This document shows positions 1-10,939 of a DNA stretch of 64,000 nucleotides, in pieces (within the stretch, counting starts at the first letter, position 1; every line of letters starts with the position of its first letter). The position numbers and the translations under genes are program-made. The notes below the pieces were generated by a model. It made no database searches. It was not told the DNA's origin and saw nothing but the letters and a program-made list of their open reading frames with translations. This DNA is from Pogostemon cablin (lineage: Eukaryota; Streptophyta; Magnoliopsida; Lamiales; Lamiaceae): positions 14,504,602 through 14,568,601 of the forward strand of contig CM042996.1 of the NCBI GenBank assembly GCA_023678885.1, given 5' to 3'.

Positions 1-1412
1 AAAGTCAATTTGACCACGACACATTGATTCGACCAAACCCTTTAGTCGAATCAAGGTCGAATTGGAAGCCTGGAGTACGAAAAATTGCCGATTTCGATTC
101 GACTAGGATTTGACCAAGCCCCTAGGTCGAATTCCATGTCTGGGACGCATCAGGATCCGATTTTTACACCCCAAGTGCGTGTTTTTGCATATTTTTAAAG
201 AAAAAGCCCATCCAATATCCATAAGGAGTGCTTACAAGTATAAAAGGGAATATAGATCACATCATTAATCATCATAGAAACACAATATAAGAGAGGAGAA
301 GAGAGGCGACAACCATACTACACCCCGCAAGGGGGGATCACCCCCAACCATCATCCACTTCCTTTCCTCTATCCATCCATCACTTTGAAGATTCATCTAT
401 GGAATCAAGAGGAGAACCAAGAGGAGAATTCAAGACGGAGAAGGACGCGACAATGCCCACATCTAGGGTTTTATTTATTTTCTAATTTATCTTGTATTTT
501 CCGGACATTCGGGTAAGATCTATCCAACCCCATGATTGTTCATCTTAACATCATGGGTTAGAGCCTTTTTGGTAGAACTAGGGTTGTGAAGGTTTTATCT
601 AGTTAATTGAACTTCCATCTGTACACTCCGTACAACACTACTTGTGGATTTATTTTATATATGATTGTGTTTCCTTAATTCATACTCACAATCGTTTTGT
701 GCATCATTAACTGTTATGTAGAGTCTGTATACATATCTTGGTTATTGATTGAGTGTGTTCACTGCTGAGCAGGATTCCATATTATGATTCTAAGTGAGGG
801 GACTCCGAAGCTTCATTAGAACTATCATATATGAATGTTTATTAATTGAATTGAATTCGGGTTAGTAAACAGGATAAGAGGGTAATTTTATAGTACCTAT
901 AAAGGGAGATCATATCGGGTTAGATTCTAGACATGGAAAATAATTGATACTGATAGTACCTAGAAAGGGGGTAAAATTGCTTCTCTTGCTCCAAGGTTAT
1001 TCACACGTGTTACACGCATATTTACTTGTGTCTATAGAGTAGATTTGCATGGCTTAGTGATGCGTTCATATTCCACAAGGTAGAGTCGGACACCAACATA
1101 TGGAAGGGAAATTAATTAGTAAAACTGAATTATCCTAGGGCTACATGTTCTCTCTCTTGAGTCACTTTCGTATTCTTCGAGTGATATTTTATTTTATTTT
1201 ATTTATTATTTTAATTAATGTTTTATTAGTGACTAGATTAAAACCTCAAACTTTTAGTCACTTATCTTAATTAATTTAGTAAATAATTAAATTAATAATA
1301 CGCCGTCTTTTGGGTTCGATATTCACTTGGTCGTTTGCTTAGCTGCAACTGATATCCTTAATACTTGGGGATTAATTTTGCGTGCAAAGAGAACGCGTAT
1401 CAAGTTCTTGGT
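1..1412. repeat. LTR-like tandem unit, copy A
   Basis: This is the first of two head-to-tail units, offset by about 1363-1371 bp. Both share the CCCCGCAAGGGGGGATCACC block (about 326 in A, 1685 in B), the block around CATGATTGTTC, and an end that reads CTTGGGGATTAATT. The unit is rich in GTCGAATT/TTCGAC words near its left end. The end GGTTCGATATTCACTTGG...TTGGGGATTAATTnTGCGTGC...ATCAAGTTCTTGG resembles the 3' end of Athila/Tat-type Ty3/gypsy LTRs just before their primer site; that is pattern recognition only. No protein domain is present. The left edge is cut by the window. Confidence 0.6.
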
Positions 1413-2745
1413 CAAATCGAGCACCTGGGACTTACAGTAGGTCGATTCGACCTCCAATTCGACTTGGAAGGGTGAATTCGACCTGTTGTTGAGGTCGAAT
1501 TGAGCTTCTAGAACTTACCATATCCGTATTTTTACACCCTCAATGCGTGTGATCACTTAAAAAGCTCATTCCAGGCCCGAGAGGCTCGATTACAAGTATA
1601 AAAGAAGGCTTATGCAGCAGTATAGACGTTGGAAAGGAGGAAACGTAATACAAGAGAGGAAAAGAGAGGCCACAACATACTACACCCCGCAAGGGGGGAT
1701 CACCCCCAACCATCATCCCTTCCTCCATCCATCCATCACTTTGAAGATTCGTTTGTGGAATCAATGGGAGAACTAAGAGGAGAATTCAAGAGCGAGAAGG
1801 ACGCGATGACGCCACATCTAGGGTTTATTCGTTTCCTAATTTATCTTGTATTTTTTGGATATCCGGGTAAGATCTATCCAACACCCATGATTGTTCTTTG
1901 CAACATCATGGGTTAGAGCCTTTTTGGTAGAACTAGGGTTGTGAAGGTTTTATCTAGTTAATTGAACTTCCATGTGTATACTCCGTACAACACTACTTGT
2001 GGATTTATTTTATATATGATTGTACTTTCTTAATTCATACTCACAGTCGTTTTGTGCATCATTAACTGTTATGTAGAGTTTGAATACATATCTTGGTTAT
2101 TGATTAAGTGTGTTCACTGTTGAGTAGGATTCCATGATATGTTTCTAAGTGAGGGGATTCTGAAACTTCATTAGAACTATAATATATAAATACTTGTTAA
2201 TTGAATTGAGAATTCGGGTTAATAAGTAGGATAAAGAGGATAATTTCATAGTACCTATAAAGGGAGATCATATCGGGTTAGAGTACCAATCCTAGGGGGA
2301 AATAATTGATGGTGATAGTACCTAGAAATGGGGGTGAAATTATATCTCTTTCTCTGAGGTTATTCACGCGTGTTACACGCATGTTTACTTGTGTCTATAG
2401 AGTAGATATGCATGGTTTAGTGATGCGTCCATATTCCATAAGGCAGAGTCAAATATCAACACATGGAAGGAAAGTTAAGGAGTAAAACTGGATTTCCCTG
2501 GAGCTGCCTATTCTCCTACTTTATCCACTTTCGTATTTTTCAAGTGACTTTATTTTATTTGCTATTTTAATTACTTGTTTAGTAGTTTAATAATTCTAAA
2601 CTTCAAACTATATTGCCATAATCGTCTTAATTAATGTAGATAATAATTAAATTGAAAATACACCGTCTCTTGGGTTCGATATTCACTTGGTCACCTTTCG
2701 AGACTACAATTGATATCCTTCGTACTTGGGGATTAATTGTGTGTT
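1413..2745. repeat. LTR-like tandem unit, copy B
   Basis: This is the second unit of the tandem pair. It follows copy A along its whole length with many substitutions and small indels. Its first ~100 bases again carry TTCGAC/GTCGAA words. It ends at the GTACTTGGGGATTAATTGTG block near 2725-2745, after which the sequence becomes unrelated. The junction with copy A falls just after AAGTTCTTGG (about 1403-1412). The pair could be two LTRs with the interior deleted, or two units of an LTR-derived satellite. Confidence 0.6.
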
Positions 2746-3451
2746 GGAAAAATGCTCATCAGTATGCACACTCTTATTTTCTGTCTTTGCAGTGTGCACA
2801 CTTCTATGAGCCTTTTATGGGGTATGCACGCTCTTATTCTCTGTGTCTTAGTGTTATTCTCCTCCCTTGAGAGTGCATCATCTTTATAATATAAATATTT
2901 AATTAAAAAATTTGAAAAAATATTTATTTGATATAACATTCTTAACAATACTATTTATTTGATTATCTATTTAATGACTTTGCAATAATACTACTATTCT
3001 GTTAAATAAATTTATTACTAATTTGTATTTATTAATTTTTTAATTTTAATATTAAAAATACAAGTATTAATTTGAATGTCTTTTATCACATTTTATTTAC
3101 AAAAATATTTTATTTATAAAAATATATATATTTCGTGTAAGTTAATACCTTAAATATTCATTAAAGATTTAATATGATTAAGTAAAATGTAAGTTTTGGA
3201 TGTAATCTTTAAAATTTAAATATTAAAATAAATTTGTAATATGGTCATGTCATTGATTAAATTCCAAAAAAATAAAATAAATTAAAGAGTTTGATTTTCA
3301 TTTTCGAGTGCACATTCCAAAAATTAAATTAAATAGTTAGTCTTTTGTGTTTTCAGATGTACAAGGATATTATATAAGAATATAATATTTTTTTTATAAA
3401 GGTATATACTCAAAGTATAATTTTTTCTATATAAGGTATATAAGGGTATAA
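2746..3451. other. AT-rich spacer, no gene seen
   Basis: This is very AT-rich intergenic sequence with short words such as GGTATATAAGGGTATA repeated before the MULE insertion. A direct GTGCACAC/GTATGCAC motif occurs near 2765-2830. I see no conserved reading frame. Confidence 0.7.
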
Positions 3452-3460
3452 TATTTTTTT
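3452..3460. repeat. 9 bp MULE target site duplication, left
   Basis: TATTTTTTT is repeated exactly at 14184-14192 immediately outside the other TIR. Confidence 0.8.
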
Positions 3461-3608
3461 GGGTTAATTGCATAAAAAATACTCATCTTTTCATCAGTTG
3501 CAATTTAATCCAAACTTTTAACATTTGACAAAAAAAACCACAACCTTTAAGGGGTTTGGCAAATCACACTCAATGGGCAGGTTGTTCTGCCCAATTGCTG
3601 ACATGGAA
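3461..3608 (+). repeat. MULE left terminal inverted repeat
   Basis: About 148 bp match, with substitutions and small indels, the reverse complement of 14040-14183. Conserved blocks include AATCCAAACTTTTAACATT and CAATGGGCAGG. Similarity fades after about 3608. Confidence 0.9.
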
Positions 3609-3802
3609 ATTTTATTTTATCTCACCTGCCAACTCATTCGAAAACGACGTCGTTTTTATCTTACCTGTTAATTTTATTGAATGTCATACAGAACCCTAAT
3701 TTCACACCATATCCCTTTCTAATCGACCATGTCCATCGCCGATCGTGGCCATAGTTCGTGAAATTTCATTCTCCAGCCTCGCCATATTACCACATACACA
3801 AG

Positions 3803-4330
3803 ATGTCTCTTTCACCAAACTCATCGTGCAACTCATACACAAGTGAGTCTTCAAAGATATGTTGTCATGGATTCAAAGTTATTCAATTGACATCGATAAT
3901 TGATGAAAACCCAGCTAGGAGGTTTTGGAGATGTCGATTCTATAAGGCAGGTTGGATATTTTATGTATTTATCTATTTAATTTCATATTCTATAAATTAT
4001 TTAATTGATTTTGAAATTGGGAAATATTTTCTTAGTCCTATTGATGCTTGATTTTAATCCTACTTGATGTCCTAGAGGTAATGACTTAATTATGTAATAA
4101 AGCGTATCAATTTGTATGGATTTTATATAGAAATACTGGATTGCTTGTAGTTCATTGAATTGTTGGTAGCCTTTTGATTCTCTTTAGCTTTCATTTATCA
4201 TCTTTTTGTCCATACTGATATTGCAGGATGATGATATTTCGAGTGGTTTGATTCGTACTTGTTTCTCTGATTGTGTTGCTATTTTTTTTCGAAAGGAACC
4301 TGATTATAGATGACACGTGGAAATGGTTAT
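3803..4330 (+). pseudogene. GRF-type zinc finger gene remnant carried by the MULE
   Basis: Exon 1 (3803-3950) starts with ATG and encodes a serine-rich start followed by CCHGF...TS...NPARRFWRC, which matches the GRF zinc finger pattern (paired Cys, then NPGRRFxxC). It ends AAGGCAG|GT at 3950. A second exon-like block begins after TTGCAG at 4226. In one frame it reads YFEWFD, the conserved sequence after the last zinc ligand in this family, but it is preceded by two stops (TGATGA), so the gene is broken. GRF-type fingers bind single-stranded nucleic acid in other proteins; in plant MULEs such short genes are common passengers. The gene converges with the transposase. Its role in the element is unknown. 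Confidence 0.6.
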
Positions 4331-4794
4331 GATATATCACACAGTTTGCATCATATATAAGCTAAACAAAATAAAATTAATATCAAATTTCAGCCACTGA
4401 TACAAACTCTTTTACATATAAGAGTAAACTTAGCATTCAAGTACATTAGTAATAATTTCAAACTTCGAAAACAAAGTTCTGGAACTTTTCTTCATTTATG
4501 CTCTCATCAAGATTTTTCCTGTACAAATTAGTACCTTTTATTTCTCAAACCTATTATTTCAGCCACTCTTATTTCTTCTCAGCTATTCCAATATACAAAA
4601 ATAAAAGTGCTTGTAAAGAAAATGAGCAACTTAACAAACACATTAAGAAAAAGTAAACTATCATTCTTTCAGACACCATTCTTTTAATAAAAGTTTACAA
4701 CATAAACCAATTGAGATCTCAAATGGTCACATGCAAAAACGTGTTCCTAATCACCAATCACCGATATGACAAAAAAAAGACAAGTTGCAACGTC
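4331..4794. other. Intergenic segment between the two MULE genes
   Basis: This AT-rich stretch lies between the convergent GRF gene and the transposase 3' end. It probably holds 3' untranslated sequence of one or both. No conserved frame is seen. Confidence 0.5.
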
Positions 4795-5663
4795 CTATGG
4801 GAGTGTTGCACTCTCTTGGGTCCCTCCAATGCCAACCCTAATTGACGATCTTCTATTTCTTCCCCTTCCTCCGGTTAACCCTAAACCACCAGATCTCCCT
4901 CTTCCTCTACTAGATCTCCCTCCACTAGATCTTCCTCGACTATAGGAAGTTGAACTTGAGCCAACATTCGTTGAGGCTATGAAATGAGCTCTCTTCTCTT
5001 CAGGCATCTTTGAAATAAAAAAAATAAGCATTCAATAGAAAATATTACTGCACATAAATATATAATGCATAGAATAAGTACTAAATTTACATACCCTCAT
5101 GCATATATTTCCAGTTCCCCCTCCAACAAAAACACCATATCCTTCTCCAGCCTAAAATAAAATACATAGTTAACCAAATAAAAGAGATTACCATTGTTGA
5201 GTGAACGTAAAACCCAGTCATCATATAATTAAACAGAAGAACTATAAACATAAAGTACGCTGATGTTACCTGAACTTTCTTTCTTGCGTGAATGATTCTA
5301 TTTGTTTAAACACTTGATTGACCAACTTGTGTGGTGGATTCTACTACCATTGTTCTAGCATTTCTATATTGATTTTGTTTGCGTGGTTTTCCTCTCTTCA
5401 CCTACAAGTTAAATAGCAGAATTAAATTTCATACTAATCATAATTTACAGAAAATAATGAATAAATAAATGAATTACCTTAGGTGGTTTCTCAACAGCTT
5501 CATTAGTACAAGTCCTTTTGTTATGGCCAACTTTTAGGCATTTTTTGACATGCCATTTGTAGACCAAAACGTTTCAGCTTACTTTCACTCATCTTCTCTT
5601 CTACAGGATTTTTTTTTCCTTTTCTTCTTAGGCCAGCTTGGCATCTTCTTATATGGTGGGGGT
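4795..5663 (-). pseudogene. MuDR-type transposase, C-terminal part (separated by the chromovirus)
   Basis: Reading from the insertion at 5663 leftward, the frame encodes HHIRRCQAG, the typical post-SWIM tail of MuDR transposases, then a CCHC knuckle. An extra A in a run of A near 5546 shifts the frame inside the knuckle; the next frame continues with KVGHNKRTC, so C-x2-C-x4-H-x4-C is visible across the shift. Further left, 5031-4795 encodes a Ser/Arg/Gly-rich tail (RGRGRSGG) common at MULE transposase C-termini, preceded by intron-like AT-rich sequence. The N-terminal and catalytic parts lie at 10940-13408, and the frame is continuous across the insertion once the retrotransposon is ignored. 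Confidence 0.8.
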
Positions 5664-5918
5664 TGTTAGCACTCGAAAATATTAAACGATAAACGTTTGC
5701 CAAATAAGCCAAAGTGGCTACCAAAATTCAATATTGTTCAATGATAATTCCAATAGGTACATCACCGTATATATAGAGAGTAAACAATGAACCCTAAGGT
5801 CCAATAAGTGATAATTATATAAGAAAATTTCTAATCATGATCATTCCGTTATTTTCTGTGGTGATAGACCAACAAGGGTTTCGACCCTTGTGGCTCCTCC
5901 ACACCACGAGTCGTATCA
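5664..5918 (-). repeat. Chromovirus 3' LTR
   Basis: It is bounded by TGTTAGC at 5664 and CGTATCA at 5918, i.e. TG...CA. On the minus strand the purine-rich GAGGGAGAGGAAAT lies directly before the LTR and is the expected polypurine tract. Confidence 0.9.
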
Positions 5919-5921
5919 ATT

Positions 5922-7319
5922 TCCTCTCCCTCAAAAACGACCTTGTCCCCAAGGTCGAACCAAGGAAATTGACACCGAAACGCCTCCCGATTCATCTACC
6001 TTGCATCATCCTCAGGTAGCACGTTCCATTTCACCAAGAGTTGTTCCACCTCCTTCCCTCATTCTTGCACCACTCGACGAGCCATCACTCTCTTAGGCTC
6101 GAACACCGCTACCGCAGGTAGCTCAATTGATTCCGGTAAAATGACCTCAATTGGGTGGTCGCCTACGACTCTCTTGAGAAGTGAGACATGAAAGACCGGG
6201 TGGATGTGACTGCTGGGAGGAAGCTCGAGCCGATAAGCAGCCGGCCCCACTCTGGAAGTGATCTCAAATGGCCCATAGAACTTGGCGGATAGCTTATAAT
6301 GTCCTCCACTTACAAAGGACAGCTGCATGTGAGCCCGAACCTTAAGAAAAACTTTATCCCCCACTTGAAAATTAACATAACGACGGTGACGATTGGCCGA
6401 GTGAACCATGCGATCACGCGCTATACCCAATTTTTTTTTCAACCTTGCTAGCATTACGGCCCTCCTTTCAAGAACCTCCACCACTGCCGGCACCTTGCAC
6501 TCGATAGGGGGATATCGCGGAGGGGTAGTGGTGGTGGACCATACACCGCCTCGAACGAAGTGATTTGGGCGGCCGATTGGTAGGATGTGTTGTACCAATA
6601 TTCCGCCCAAGGAAGCCAATTCACCCATTTTAGCGGTTGCTCGCATACAAAACAACGTAAATAGGTCTCCAAAACACGATTCAGTACCTCCATTTGACCA
6701 TCCATCTCTGGATGGTAGGCGGTGCTGTACTTCAACTGAGTTCCAGACAGTCGAAAGAGCTCCTTCCAGAACTGGCTCACGAATATAGGATCACGATCAC
6801 TGACAATCATTGCCGGAATCCCATGGAGGCGCACCACCTAGCGAGTAAAAACCTCGGCCACCCCTCGAGCCGACAATTTCCCCTTAAAAGCGATGAAGTG
6901 CCCGTACTTTGAGAATCGATCCACAACCACCATGATGGTCGTGAAGCCATGAGAACTAGGCAATGAGATGATGAAATCCATGGACAGGTCCTCCCAGACT
7001 TGAGCCGGAATGGGCAGCGGCTGTAACAGCCCCGCGGAAAACATAGCCTCATACTTGGCCCTCTGGCAAACTAAGCATTGGGCGACAAACTTATTAACAG
7101 CGGCGAACATCCCACGCCAATACACATTGGCAGCCAAACGTCGGTAGGTACGCAAGGCACCAGCATGGCGTCAGTGGGCGTGCTGTGAAACTCACTGAGC
7201 AGCTTAGGTATCCACTCTGAATCAGTCGCCAACACAATCCGCCCTCTATAGTAGAGCTTCCCATCCACCAAGGAAAACCCCAAACGGCTAGTAGAATCTC
7301 TCTGCAAATCCCTCACCAC
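5922..7319 (-). pseudogene. Chromovirus integrase with C-terminal chromodomain, broken
   Basis: The zinc-binding N-terminus is seen as TYRRLAANVYWRGM and CLVCQRAK (about 7060-7150). The catalytic core follows with WEDLSMDFI (first Asp, about 6980) and IVSDRDPIF (second Asp, about 6800), then STAYHPEMDGQMEVLNR with the third acidic residue. The GPY/F-like region is FYGPFEI...YRLELPP (about 6210-6280). At 5960-6070 a chromodomain remnant reads VKWNVLPEDDA. The Trp expected after DAT is TAG, and another stop (TGA) lies upstream. The ending PWFDLGDKVVFEGE runs to the polypurine tract. Frames change near 6470 and 6840. Confidence 0.88.
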
Positions 7320-7559
7320 ACTTTGAATGAACTAGTTCTGCGACTGTTCGGACATCACATCCGCCAACTCATCCCAATATGGCGCACTGAATGCTAACAA
7401 ATCACCTCATTTCTCTCAATGCGACAGTGCGTCTGCAGCTGAATTAGTCACGCCGGACTTGTATTCTATCACAAAATCATAGCCGAGCAGTTTAGCAACC
7501 CAAATTTGTTGTGAAGGGGTCGCGATTTTCTGTGATAGCAAATGCTTCAAGCTATTGTG

Positions 7560-8821
7560 ATCTGTGTGGGCAGTTAAATGTCGCCCTACCAAATATGGCC
7601 TCCAATGCTAAACTGCTAGAACTAGCCCCAACAATTATCTTTCATATGCTGATTTAGAAATCATCTGGTCTGCCGACGACTTACTAAAATAAGCAATTGG
7701 TCGACCTTCATGCATCAGCACTGCTCCCACACCCGACCCCGAAGCATCACACTCCACCACAAACCTCTTCTTGAAGTCGGGCATGGCAAGGATGGGTGTC
7801 GTTGTTAATGCTGCCTTTAGCGCCTCGAAGGCTCCCTCCGCTGCTTCCAACCAAGCGAAATTCGGAGGAGTTAATTTCTAAAGCAGAACCGTCAGAGGTC
7901 GCGCAATCAGTCCATATCCTGCAACAAATCAATGGTAATAGCCAGTTAAACGTAAAAACCCTCTCACCTCCCGCACACAATGAGTTCGAGGCCAATCCAC
8001 CATTCTTTGGATCTTAACTGGATCCATCTCTACTCCAACTGCCGAGATAATATGCCCGAGGTACTCCACCTTCAAACCGCCAAAGGAACACTTCTTGCGA
8101 TTAGCCTTGTACTTGTTGTCCCTCAAAATTTGAAGAACCTCTCGCAGGTGCTCCTTGTGCTGCTGCCACGAATGACTATAGACCAGGATATCGTCAAAGA
8201 AAACCAGGACGAACTTCCTCAGAAAAGGTCAAAATAAGTCATTCATTGCTGACTGAAACATTGCTGGCGCATTAGTTAATCCAAACGGCATCACCAAGAA
8301 CTCGTAATGCTCGTTGTGAGTGTGAAAAACTGTCTTTGGGATATATTTCGGGGCTACTTGAATTTGATGGTAGCCCAATCGAAGGTCAACTTTCCAAAAT
8401 ATCTCGGCTCCGGCCAACTCATCCAACAACTCCTGGATGACCGGAATGAGGTATTTATTCAATACAGTGGCTTTATTCACCTCCTGATAATCGACACAAA
8501 ACCTCCAGCTTCCGTCTTTTTTCTTAACAAGGAGTACAGGGCTAGAAAATAGACTCGAGCTAGGCTGTATAATCTGTGCCAACAACATATCAGCCACAAT
8601 CTTTCTATCTCGTCATTTTGCACATAATTGTAGCGATATGTCCTTATAGAAAATGGACCGGCGCCAGGCAACAGATCGATGTGGTGCTCTGTCGACCTGG
8701 TTGGGGGTAGCCCTTTCGGTTCGCCAAACACTTCTTCAAACTGCTGGAGCAGGTCTTCTAACTCTCCTTCCCACGGCACACCCTGCGACTGACTCGACAA
8801 CCTCGGAGGACCAACTTTCAA
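7560..8821 (-). pseudogene. Chromovirus reverse transcriptase and RNase H, broken
   Basis: RT motifs appear in order on the minus strand: SPVLLVKKKDGSWRFCVDY (about 8477-8545), the polymerase Asp region WKVDLRLGYHQI, MPFGLTNAPAMFQ (about 8240-8290), and the catalytic FFDD box near 8190-8200. A stop follows DLF at 8229, between the MPFGLTNAP and FFDD motifs. The connection continues with EYLGHIIS (about 8070). RNase H follows with FVVECDASGSGVGAVL and GRPIAYFSK (7680-7770), where the DAS acidic residue is kept. At least three frame changes are needed to read the whole. The unit copies element RNA into DNA for integration. Confidence 0.88.
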
Positions 8822-8839
8822 AACTAATACACACAGCTA

Positions 8840-9336
8840 CTAATCCTGAATCTGCACTAGCTCACGAACACCAATGGGACTGCGACACAACGCTGGGTCC
8901 CCTGACAGCCTTATCCTATCTCCTTTCGACTGAAAGGACATAGTCATTTCTGCCCAATTAGTCGTCACCTCTCCTAACGTGGCTAACCAAGCAATGCCCA
9001 AGATAACATCTATGCTCCCCAAAAGGAATACGTGATAATCAGTCACTATAGGAAAGTTCCCGACTAAGGCCTCCACACCGTGGCAAAGCCCCTCCGACTC
9101 TTGTCATCGACCATCCCCCAATTGCACACCAAAATGAGTGGACCTGTCAGGAAACAACTTACTTTTGTTAACAATGGAGTTAGAGATGAAATTGTGGCTG
9201 GCTCCACTGTCAACGAGTATGGATATTGGTTGCCCCCCAGTTTCCTACAAAATCGCATGGTGCGTGGACTTGAAATCCCAGCCATAGAGTAAATAGGTAA
9301 GACCACATTGTCTTTATCCACTCCTTCAGCGATCAC
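8840..9336 (-). pseudogene. Chromovirus aspartic protease, broken
   Basis: The minus strand around 9196-9215 encodes ILVDSGASHNFIS, the DSGA active site of retroviral-type aspartic proteases. It is followed by a hydrophobic IDVILGIAWLATLG segment (about 8985-9030), the conserved second motif. The two parts are in different frames, so the domain is frameshifted near 9070-9140. The protease would process the Gag-Pol polyprotein. It sits between gag and RT as expected. Confidence 0.82.
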
Positions 9337-9429
9337 GACTGTATCACCTACTCCCTATTCCTCAATCTCTTCATTAACTTCAAGGCACGTCATGTCGACT
9401 GCCTCGTCCTCCTCAGCTATAGCCACGTT

Positions 9430-10650
9430 CAGCTGCCGAAGCATGGATCACTGATGCCCCGGAGCCCATTTCTTCTTGCAACAATAGCAAAGGCCTCTAG
9501 CATGGAGGTCATTCATCTCCTGGGATCATTCTTGTGAATCAGAAAGGACCTGTCGGCTGGCCCGATGAGGCAGCCCTCATTGACGGGCCGCGACTCGTCG
9601 ATTTCAGCGCTGATGAGGCTGAGGATAACGTTGGGGGACTGCTAAAACTGCCCGGCAAGCTGCTGTACCGAGGTCCGGGCATGAACGTTGAAGCTGCTGG
9701 AAGTGATGCTCGACTGGACGGCGGCATGCGGCTCAGCGAACCACCCAACGGTCTCGCTGGACGTTCCAAACATGGTCCACCAAGGCTGATTTCTATGAGT
9801 CTTGCCAACTCCATACCTTGTCCAAAGTTAACTCGGTCGGTTGATGGAGGTGCAAGGAATTGCGCACCACATCAGTCAACTCTACCATGAAGTATCCAAG
9901 GTACTGTCGATAGCTTAGACCAAGCGCTTGGCTCACCAATTGCATGAAAACTAACACGAACTCCTCCACTAACCCCATCTGCCGAAGTTCTGACAGCCGT
10001 TCAAAAGGACTGCTGGTGAAATAGGAGTCATAGCAGTTCACAATTGCATCTGAAAACTTACCCCAAGTCTTCTCCAGATTCCTGGATCGCCACCATGTAA
10101 ACTAATAGAGGATGGAATCCTCCATCGCAACCATGGCCACCTCCAATTTGGTTTCAGGTGGCGTATGGCATATCTTAAATTGTTGGTTGGCCCTAGCCAA
10201 CCAACCAATGGGGTCAGATCCGTCAAAGGACGGATGAACCGGTGGTGAAGGAGACCGGTCCACCCTTGGAGCGACGGCCATGACCGCCGTTGGAGTATCC
10301 GAGGCCTGCGTATCATTGGCGGCTTGCTGTCCAGCCGCTCTCCTCGCTGTGCGCATAGCGATCGGCGTCTGGTGGATCGCGGACGGTGTGTCGTTAATCG
10401 GTTGTTGTCCAACCGCCTCCTTTGCCTCATTCGCAGCACTGTTCTCAGCGTGCGTCGTACCGGCAGCGGCGCGGGCTTGGATGATCGAGAGCCCCGCTAT
10501 GGAAGCATTGAGGCTGGCGATCGATTTAGTGATCTCCTGCAACTGCGCCATGATGTTGGCATGATCCGCCTTCACCTGCGTCAAATCCTCAGCCATAGGA
10601 GCCTGTTTACCTTCGATCTCATCAATTCGTTGCTCGCGAGTTATCGTCAT
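9430..10650 (-). pseudogene. Chromovirus gag (capsid and CCHC knuckle), broken
   Basis: The frame opens with ATG at 10650. It encodes a coiled-coil-like stretch, an Ala/Thr-rich linker and PSFDGSDPIGWLARANQ (about 10200-10250), the classic start of the Ty3/gypsy capsid core. Coding continues in a shifted frame at 10041-9793 and ends with a zinc knuckle region CYCCKKKWAPGHQ (about 9455-9490). There the last ligand position, normally Cys, is a TGA stop. The product would be the structural Gag that packages element RNA. At least one frameshift near 10100 plus the stop make it non-functional. The plus-strand open frame at 9534-9890 is a shadow of this gene. Confidence 0.82.
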
Positions 10651-10683
10651 TTCAAGTGAGTTTCCACGTTCACCGCACCAAAT

Positions 10684-10939
10684 TTTAGCACTCGAAAATA
10701 ATCAAACGATAAACGTTTGCCAAATTAGCCAAAGTGGCTACCAAAATCCAATATTGTACAATGATAATTCCAATAGGTACATCACGACATATATAGAGAG
10801 TAAACAATGAAACTCTAAGGCCTAATAAGTAATAATTATATAAGGAAATCTCTAATCATGATCATTCCGTTGTTTCCTGCGGTGATAGACCAACAAGGGT
10901 CTCGATCCTTGTGGCTCCTCCATACCACGAGTCGTATCA
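10684..10939 (-). repeat. Chromovirus 5' LTR
   Basis: This is the partner of 5664-5918. The first dinucleotide is TT instead of TG (mutated), and it ends CGTATCA at 10939. On the minus strand it is followed by TTTGGTGCGGTGAACG at the expected primer-site position; I could not assign a tRNA. Confidence 0.88.

Larger units (their letters stand above)
5664..10939 (-). mobile_element. Ty3/gypsy chromovirus (Reina-like size), defective, inserted in the MULE transposase
   Basis: This is a complete LTR-to-LTR element of 5276 bp on the minus strand. The order is LTR, gag, protease, RT, RNase H, integrase, chromodomain, polypurine tract, LTR. Integrase after RT with a C-terminal chromodomain defines chromoviruses. 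The short LTRs (about 255 bp) and 5.3 kb length suit the Reina clade, an inference. Outside the LTRs stand GGGGT (5659-5663) and GGGGC (10940-10944), a 4-of-5 match to the expected 5 bp duplication. The two LTRs differ at roughly 20 positions by hand alignment, so the insertion is old. Every coding part carries stops or frameshifts. Confidence 0.92.

Noticed and set aside
1629..1916. 95-codon frame in LTR-like copy B
   Set aside because: Not preserved in copy A, and the region is LTR-like non-coding sequence.
9534..9890. 118-codon plus-strand frame
   Set aside because: Antisense shadow of the chromovirus gag, which is recognisable on the minus strand.
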